DNA of 10,510 nucleotides from Fen-1308 sp035319125 (GTDB taxonomy: Bacteria > Nitrospirota > Thermodesulfovibrionia > Thermodesulfovibrionales > Dissulfurispiraceae): the NCBI GenBank assembly GCA_035319125.1, contig DATHDG010000049.1, positions 1 to 10,510 of the forward strand. The letters run 5' to 3'. This document shows, piece after piece, positions 6,219-10,510 of the stretch. A program made the position numbers and the translations under genes. The notes under the pieces are model-generated. The model made no database searches, had not been told where the DNA came from, and saw nothing but the letters and a program-made list of their open reading frames with translations. Numbering within the stretch: the stretch's first letter is position 1; every line of letters starts with the position of its first letter.

Positions 6219-6278
6219 GTGACATTTAATATGAATAAGATGCCTTCCCCTTCAGCAAGGAGAAGGCTTTTTTTTTGA
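6219..6278 (+). CDS. Putative pyr leader peptide, 19 residues, spanning the attenuator terminator
   Basis: A short frame from GTG 6219 to TGA 6276-6278 encodes MTFNMNKMPSPSARRRLFF. Its ribosome site AGGAG (6209-6213) lies 5 bases upstream of the GTG and is better placed than anything in front of pyrR. The frame runs through both arms of the terminator hairpin (6242-6267), and its last codons are the T-run, so a translating ribosome would prevent hairpin formation. The stop is one base before the pyrR ATG (TGAGATG), which would favour re-initiation or coupling. Internal ATGs at 6231 and 6240 are alternative starts. The sequence itself is probably unimportant; the act of translation would be the signal. 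I recall a similar arrangement proposed for the Thermus pyr operon. Expression is not shown, so the call rests on layout. Confidence 0.6.
   Translation: MTFNMNKMPSPSARRRLFF
6242..6276 (+). terminator. Intrinsic terminator/attenuator in the pyr leader
   Basis: Arms GCCTTCCCCTT (6242-6252) and AAGGAGAAGGC (6257-6267) form 10 of 11 pairs with one C-A mismatch around a CAGC tetraloop. They are followed directly by nine T (6268-6276). This is a textbook intrinsic terminator placed four bases before pyrR, so it must act as an attenuator for the operon. The first arm begins with ATGCCTT (6240-6246), a direct repeat of the first strand of the PyrR lower stem (6172-6178). AAGG at 6203-6206 could therefore pair with either, giving a possible but short antiterminator. 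Confidence 0.88.
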
Positions 6279-6279
6279 G

Positions 6280-6816
6280 ATGATGACAAAGGAACTTCTC
6301 AGTAAGCAGGATATTGACAGGATCCTATCCAGGATTTCGCATGAGATTATTGAGAAAAATAAGGGACCGGAGAAGTTGTGTCTTGTCGGTATCCAGCGTG
6401 GCGGAGTCTATTTGGCTCATCGTATTGCGGCTCGGATTGAGTCAATTGAACGTGTTACAGTGCCTGTCGGCTCTCTAGATATCTCATTGTACAGAGATGA
6501 TCTTACTCTTAGAAAGAAACGTCCTATAGTCAGAAAGACAGATATCCCCTTCGACATATCTGACCGAAGCATAGTTCTGGTAGACGATGTTCTCTTTACG
6601 GGCAGGTCGATAAGAGCAGCGCTTGACGCGCTAATGGATTTCGGGCGTCCGGCGCAGATACAGCTTGCAGTACTTATAGACAGAGGGCATCGTGAATTGC
6701 CGATAAGGTCTGACTACGTGGGCAAGAATATACCTACAGCCCGAAATGAGAGAATTGATGTTTTATTGGAGGAAGAGTCTGCCGAAGAAAAAGTCGTGCT
6801 GGTGAGTGAAGAATAA
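6280..6816 (+). CDS. pyrR: PyrR: pyr operon attenuation regulator / uracil phosphoribosyltransferase
   Basis: This 178-residue protein is a type I phosphoribosyltransferase. The PRPP-binding motif is IVLVDDVLFTGRSIRAALD, with Asp102-Asp103 and Thr107-Gly108-Arg109. LVGIQRGGVYLAHRIA lies in the N-terminal part, and the flexible-loop region contains SLYRDDL. The protein binds UMP/UTP and the RNA loop in its own leader, lowering transcription of the operon when pyrimidines are plentiful; many members also convert uracil to UMP. Tandem ATGs at 6280 and 6283 are both possible starts. The nearest Shine-Dalgarno, AAGGAG at 6257-6262, is 17 bases away and buried in the terminator stem, so initiation by coupling to the leader peptide is likely. 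The next gene follows its stop with no gap. Confidence 0.93.
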   Translation: MMTKELLSKQDIDRILSRISHEIIEKNKGPEKLCLVGIQRGGVYLAHRIAARIESIERVTVPVGSLDISLYRDDLTLRKKRPIVRKTDIPFDISDRSIVLVDDVLFTGRSIRAALDALMDFGRPAQIQLAVLIDRGHRELPIRSDYVGKNIPTARNERIDVLLEEESAEEKVVLVSEE

Positions 6817-7719
6817 ATGCCTAAAGATCTTGTCAGCATAAAAGACCTTTCCCTGGAAGAGACTGAGTCCATAATAGATACGGCGCTCTCGTTCAAGGAT
6901 GTTTTAAAAAGAGATATCAAGAAGGTGCCTGCACTGCGTGGCAAGACTGTCGTCAACCTTTTTTTCGAGCCATCAACGAGGACAAAAACATCATTTGAGC
7001 TTGCTGAGAAGCGGCTAAGCCTGGATGTTATCAATTTCTCGGTAAGCAGCAGCAGCGTGGTAAAAGGAGAGAGCCTGCTCGACACTGTTCGGACTATTGA
7101 GTCATACGGGGTAGATTATATTGTCATACGCCATTCTTCATCTGGTGTGCCGCATTTTATAGCCGGACGAACTCGCGCATCAGTTGTGAATGCCGGTGAC
7201 GGTATAAACGAGCATCCGACTCAGGCGTTTCTAGATGCTGTGACAATAAAAGAGAAGAAGGGTGGTATCCAAGGCCTGGAGGTGGCTATCGTGGGTGATA
7301 TCCTGCATAGCAGGGTAGCCCGTTCTAACGTAGATTGCCTGATTAAACTGGGAGCCAATGTGCGACTTGTTGGGCCGCCGACTCTGATGCCGTTGCATCC
7401 GCCGGCTGGTGTTAGAGTTTTTTATGATATGAATGAGGGCATCAGGGGTGCCGATGTTATCATGATGCTGCGGATACAGCTTGAAAGGCAGGGTAAATGC
7501 TTCTTTCCGTCGACTAAAGAGTTTTTCAGGTATTGGGGTCTTAATGCCGAAAGGCTTCAGCTGGCTGAAAAGAATGCACTTGTAATGCATCCCGGACCGA
7601 TGAATCGTGGCATTGAAATAGCTTCGGATGTTGCGGACTCTCCGCAGTCAGTCATACTTGAGCAAGTAACGAACGGTATTGCGGTGAGAATGGCCGTCAT
7701 ATACATGCTTCATGGATAG
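6817..7719 (+). CDS. pyrB: Aspartate carbamoyltransferase catalytic subunit
   Basis: This 300-residue enzyme joins carbamoyl phosphate and L-aspartate to make N-carbamoyl-L-aspartate, the committed step of pyrimidine synthesis. The carbamoyl-phosphate loop is FFEPSTRTKTSF with Ser53-Thr54-Arg55-Thr56. Lys83 lies in the mobile 80s loop, Arg105 in VIRHSSSG, His133 and Gln136 in EHPTQAFLD, Arg166 in GDILHSRVARS, and HPGPMNRG near the C-terminus. The order and spacing match the class as I know it. The length is that of a stand-alone catalytic chain. No regulatory subunit gene (pyrI) lies next to it, so allosteric nucleotide control may be absent and control may come from PyrR. The start directly abuts the pyrR stop, with GGTGAG at 6801-6806 as a modest ribosome site. 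Confidence 0.95.
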   Translation: MPKDLVSIKDLSLEETESIIDTALSFKDVLKRDIKKVPALRGKTVVNLFFEPSTRTKTSFELAEKRLSLDVINFSVSSSSVVKGESLLDTVRTIESYGVDYIVIRHSSSGVPHFIAGRTRASVVNAGDGINEHPTQAFLDAVTIKEKKGGIQGLEVAIVGDILHSRVARSNVDCLIKLGANVRLVGPPTLMPLHPPAGVRVFYDMNEGIRGADVIMMLRIQLERQGKCFFPSTKEFFRYWGLNAERLQLAEKNALVMHPGPMNRGIEIASDVADSPQSVILEQVTNGIAVRMAVIYMLHG

Positions 7720-7725
7720 AGAGAT

Positions 7726-9054
7726 ATGGACAAGAGAATTATTATAAAAAACGGGCGCATAATTGATCCTGCGCAGGGCATTGACGGAGCAGGCGATATT
7801 ATTATTGAAGGCGGCAGGATCGAGGAAGTTTTGGTTAAATTTCCTGAAGCAGCTAATAAGAGGCAGGCAGCTCTAAAGCCGAATATTAGAGATGTTAGGG
7901 TGATCGATGCGCAAGGCATGATCGTGATGCCCGGCTTAGTGGACATGCACACTCATCTCAGAGAACCTGGCTTCGAGTATAAGGAAACCATCAGGACAGG
8001 CACCATGGCCGGCATAAAGGGAGGGTTTACTTCCCTATGTCCAATGCCAAATACGAACCCGGCAAATGATAATCCCACTGTTGCAGCATTTGTGATAAAG
8101 AAAGCGATGGCAGAAGGTTGCTCTTCGGTTTTTCCTATCGGAGCAATAACCAAAGGGCAGCAGGGCCAGGAGTTGGCTGAAATGGGATTGATGCAGGAGA
8201 TCGGTTGTGTTGCCTATTCTGACGACGGCAGACCGGTCATGAACGGTCTTGTTATGAGGCGTGCTCTCGAGTACTCGAAGGCGTTCGGATTCCCTATAAT
8301 CGCGCACTGTGAAGATTTATCGCTGAGCGATGATGGCGTAATGAACGAAGGGCCTCTGTCAACATATCTTGGACTGAGAGGTATACCGGCAGCAGCCGAA
8401 GAGGTCATGATCTCGCGGGACATAATGCTGGCTAAACTGACCGGTGGCAAACTTCATGTAGCACATGTTTCCACGATAGGGGCTGTCGAACTTGTCAGGC
8501 GCGCAAAAAATGAAGGAATATCCGTGACTGCTGAAACATGTCCACACTATTTTTCGATCACTGAGAAAGCTGTTATGGGGTTTGACACAAGCGCAAAAGT
8601 GAATCCTCCTTTACGCACTGATGACGATGTATATGCTATCAAGAATGGACTTGGAGATGGGACAATCGATGTAATAGCTACGGATCATGCTCCACACCAC
8701 GCCGATGAGAAGTCTCTGGAGTTTGACCGTGCACCTTCAGGCATATCAGGCTTGGAAACAGCTTTAGCTTTAAGCCTGACCCTTGTAGAGCAGGGAGTTC
8801 TTTCTATAAGCGATCTTATACGGAAAATGACCATCAATCCGTCTAATATTCTCGGACTTGACAGGGGGACTTTGAAAGTGGGTGCTGTTGCTGATGTGGC
8901 AATATTGGATGCCGGGAGTGAATTCATAGTAGAACCCGAGAAGTTCCTGTCAAAAGGTAGGAATACACCCTTTCGCGGATGGAAATTGAAGGGGGTTCCG
9001 CGTGTCGTCATATCAAAGGGAAGAATATTTGATATTGCGGGGTGGAAACAGTAA
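7726..9054 (+). CDS. pyrC: Dihydroorotase, class I zinc amidohydrolase
   Basis: This 442-residue enzyme cyclises N-carbamoyl-L-aspartate to L-dihydroorotate. The metal-site residues of the Bacillus-type enzyme can all be placed: His75 and His77 in DMHTHLREPG, bridging Asp167 in YSDDGRPV, His194 in IIAHCED, His247 in HVSTIG, and Asp320 in ATDHAPH. Their spacings agree with that class as I recall it, so an active enzyme is expected rather than an inactive pyrC-prime chain. The stretch from about residue 36 to 57, before VIDAQGMIVMPG, is roughly 12 residues longer than usual and lysine/arginine-rich. Only 6 bases separate it from pyrB, and the ribosome site is weak (GAGAGA). The stop TAA shares one base with the carA ATG. 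Confidence 0.95.
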   Translation: MDKRIIIKNGRIIDPAQGIDGAGDIIIEGGRIEEVLVKFPEAANKRQAALKPNIRDVRVIDAQGMIVMPGLVDMHTHLREPGFEYKETIRTGTMAGIKGGFTSLCPMPNTNPANDNPTVAAFVIKKAMAEGCSSVFPIGAITKGQQGQELAEMGLMQEIGCVAYSDDGRPVMNGLVMRRALEYSKAFGFPIIAHCEDLSLSDDGVMNEGPLSTYLGLRGIPAAAEEVMISRDIMLAKLTGGKLHVAHVSTIGAVELVRRAKNEGISVTAETCPHYFSITEKAVMGFDTSAKVNPPLRTDDDVYAIKNGLGDGTIDVIATDHAPHHADEKSLEFDRAPSGISGLETALALSLTLVEQGVLSISDLIRKMTINPSNILGLDRGTLKVGAVADVAILDAGSEFIVEPEKFLSKGRNTPFRGWKLKGVPRVVISKGRIFDIAGWKQ

Positions 9055-10163
9055 TGAATAAGGCACTGCTGGTGCTGTCCGATGGTGTCGTATTTGAAGG
9101 TAATAAATTTGGCTCATCCGGCGAAGCTATAGGCGAGGTCGTCTTCAATACATCCATGGCAGGTTACCAGGAAATACTCACTGACCCTTCGTACCGGGGA
9201 CAGATAGTAACTATGACATATACACAAATGGGTAACTATGGTATATGCACAGAAGATATTGAATCGATCGGTGGTCCAAAGGTAAACGGTTTTGTGGTAA
9301 AGGAATATATCGATTTCCCCAGCAACTGGAGATCAACGTCCTCTCTGGGTGATTACCTCGAAAACAATAATATAGTAGGTATTGAGGGACTTGATACCAG
9401 GGCATTAACGAAGCACCTCCGAGACCATGGTGCGCAGATGGGGATAATCTCGACAGTCGATTCCGATCCATTATCCTTATTGCAAAAAGTGCGGGCGCAT
9501 CCGGGCATCTCTGCATTCGATCTGGTGAAAGAAGTGACATCTGCGGATGCCTATTCATGGAAGGAAGGATGTTGGAAATGGTGCGCAGGTGAAAAAGATG
9601 TTAGCCCACTTAAGGTAGTGGTTTATGACTTTGGAGTTAAATTCAATATCTTGAGAAACCTTGTTGAGGCAGGCTTCAATGTATCAGTAGTGCCGGCTAT
9701 GACTACAGCGGAAGCTGTGCTCGACGAAGACCCTGATGGCATAATTTTTAGCAATGGTCCGGGTGATCCTGAAACCGTCACATATGCGATCGAGAATGCG
9801 AAGAAGCTCATTGGCAAGAAACCGATCTTTGGCATTTGCCTGGGACACCAAATATTGGGACTGGCAATGGGAGGCAGGACGTACAAATTGAAATTTGGTC
9901 ATCACGGGGGGAATCATCCTGTTAAAGATATGCTGACCGGTCGTGTTGAGATCACATCGCAGAACCATAATTACTGTGTGGATATCAGAAGCCTTCAGGG
10001 ACAGGTCAGGCTTACTCATAAGAACTTATATGATGGCACTGAGGAAGGCATGCAGCATATCGAGCTGCCACTTTTTTCGGTGCAGCACCATCCGGAAGCA
10101 GGACCCGGGCCGAACGATTCAGCACATTTATTTAAAAGATTCAGAGAGATGATAGAAAGCTAG
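9054..10163 (+). CDS. carA: Carbamoyl-phosphate synthase small (glutaminase) subunit
   Basis: This 369-residue subunit hydrolyses glutamine and channels ammonia to CarB for carbamoyl phosphate synthesis, feeding pyrimidines and possibly arginine. The N-terminal CPSase domain is recognised by GEVVFNTSMAGYQEILTDPS and LDTRALTKHLRDHG. The C-terminal class I glutamine amidotransferase has the catalytic triad Cys262 (GICLGHQ), His346 and Glu348 (QHHPEAGPGP). ATG 9054 overlaps the pyrC TAA by one base and gives the usual N-terminus (MNKALLVLSDG); an in-frame GTG at 9042 would add four residues and is less likely. Being inside the PyrR-controlled operon, it should respond to pyrimidines. Confidence 0.95.
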   Translation: MNKALLVLSDGVVFEGNKFGSSGEAIGEVVFNTSMAGYQEILTDPSYRGQIVTMTYTQMGNYGICTEDIESIGGPKVNGFVVKEYIDFPSNWRSTSSLGDYLENNNIVGIEGLDTRALTKHLRDHGAQMGIISTVDSDPLSLLQKVRAHPGISAFDLVKEVTSADAYSWKEGCWKWCAGEKDVSPLKVVVYDFGVKFNILRNLVEAGFNVSVVPAMTTAEAVLDEDPDGIIFSNGPGDPETVTYAIENAKKLIGKKPIFGICLGHQILGLAMGGRTYKLKFGHHGGNHPVKDMLTGRVEITSQNHNYCVDIRSLQGQVRLTHKNLYDGTEEGMQHIELPLFSVQHHPEAGPGPNDSAHLFKRFREMIES

Positions 10164-10205
10164 CATTAAGCTATGCATTGATTGCAATTTTTCAACGGGA
10201 ATAAT

Positions 10206-10510
10206 ATGCCGAAAAGAGCAGACATACATAAGATACTTTTGATTGGGTCTGGACCGATAGTAATCGGTCAGGCCTGTGAATTCGATTATTCCGGGGCGCA
10301 AGCATGCAAGGCGCTGAGAGAGGAAGGCTTCAGCGTTGTGCTCATAAATTCAAACCCGGCCACCATCATGACTGATCCTGACATGGCTGATGCCACCTAT
10401 ATAGAGCCATTGTCCGCTGAGATTATTGAACTTATCATCAGGAAGGAAAGGCCTGATGCCATCCTGCCGACGATGGGTGGACAGACTGCATTAAACCTTG
10501 CTGTGGAGCT
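10206..10510 (+). CDS. carB: Carbamoyl-phosphate synthase large subunit, N-terminal part (cut by window edge)
   Basis: About 101 residues are visible and the frame is still open at the last base. They are the pre-ATP-grasp start of CarB: KILLIGSGPIVIGQACEFDY (residues 9-28), then INSNPATIMTDPDMADATYIEP and ILPTMGGQTALNLAVE, all near-invariant in the family. The full protein is normally about 1,070 residues with two ATP-grasp halves, so most lies outside the window. It starts 42 bases after carA with a modest ribosome site (ACGGGA at 10195-10200). The gap shows no terminator, so it continues the operon. Confidence 0.94.
   Translation, partial: MPKRADIHKILLIGSGPIVIGQACEFDYSGAQACKALREEGFSVVLINSNPATIMTDPDMADATYIEPLSAEIIELIIRKERPDAILPTMGGQTALNLAVE

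Noticed and set aside
10164..10205. Second promoter or attenuator between carA and carB
   Set aside because: The 42-base gap holds only a very short ATTG/CAAT pairing with a few T, too weak for a terminator, and no -35/-10 pair; a simple operon gap is the better reading.

Overview
The window reads as two co-directional gene blocks on the + strand of an anaerobic, respiratory bacterium, with a compact and well-formed regulatory region between them. All real genes are on the + strand, spacing is tight with several ATGA stop/start overlaps, and base composition looks moderate and uniform by eye. MetV/MetF-type methylene-tetrahydrofolate reductase, iron-sulfur ATPases and an exported multiheme cytochrome c suggest an anaerobe with a folate C1 (Wood-Ljungdahl-like) pathway. 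Lineages such as Desulfobacterota/Desulfuromonadia or Nitrospirota are plausible, but the phylum cannot be fixed from this sequence alone.

Block 1 (1-6063) runs: the 3' part of metV (Fe-S partner of MetF); metF; a small receiver-like protein lacking the phosphorylation residues; two tandem MinD-superfamily ATPases, each with an inserted two-cluster ferredoxin domain; two small NifX/NifB-family metal-cluster-binding proteins; and an exported cytochrome with five CxxCH haem motifs. The first five genes are overlapping or nearly contiguous, so they are probably one transcript. The ATPase pair plus NifX-type proteins recalls the orange-protein (orp) locus of Desulfovibrio. Here the set sits directly behind methylene-THF reductase, so a role in building, inserting or regulating a redox/metal centre is a reasonable inference, not a demonstrated one.

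The junction (6064-6279) holds a strong sigma70-type promoter (TTGACA, 18 bp, extended TATAAA), a PyrR-binding RNA loop starting at the predicted +1, a 19-codon leader ORF with its own Shine-Dalgarno, and an intrinsic terminator lying inside that leader ORF. The leader stop codon is one base before the pyrR start, and pyrR has no good ribosome site of its own. This layout suggests that PyrR-UMP blocks leader translation, which lets the terminator form. Without PyrR, a translating ribosome would disrupt the terminator and pass into pyrR.

Block 2 (6280-10510) is a de novo pyrimidine operon: pyrR, pyrB, pyrC, carA and the start of carB, which runs off the right edge. Together these genes make carbamoyl phosphate, carbamoyl aspartate and dihydroorotate, and PyrR senses the end product. 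No IS element, CRISPR, tRNA or rRNA was seen, and no gene-free stretch exceeds 300 bases.
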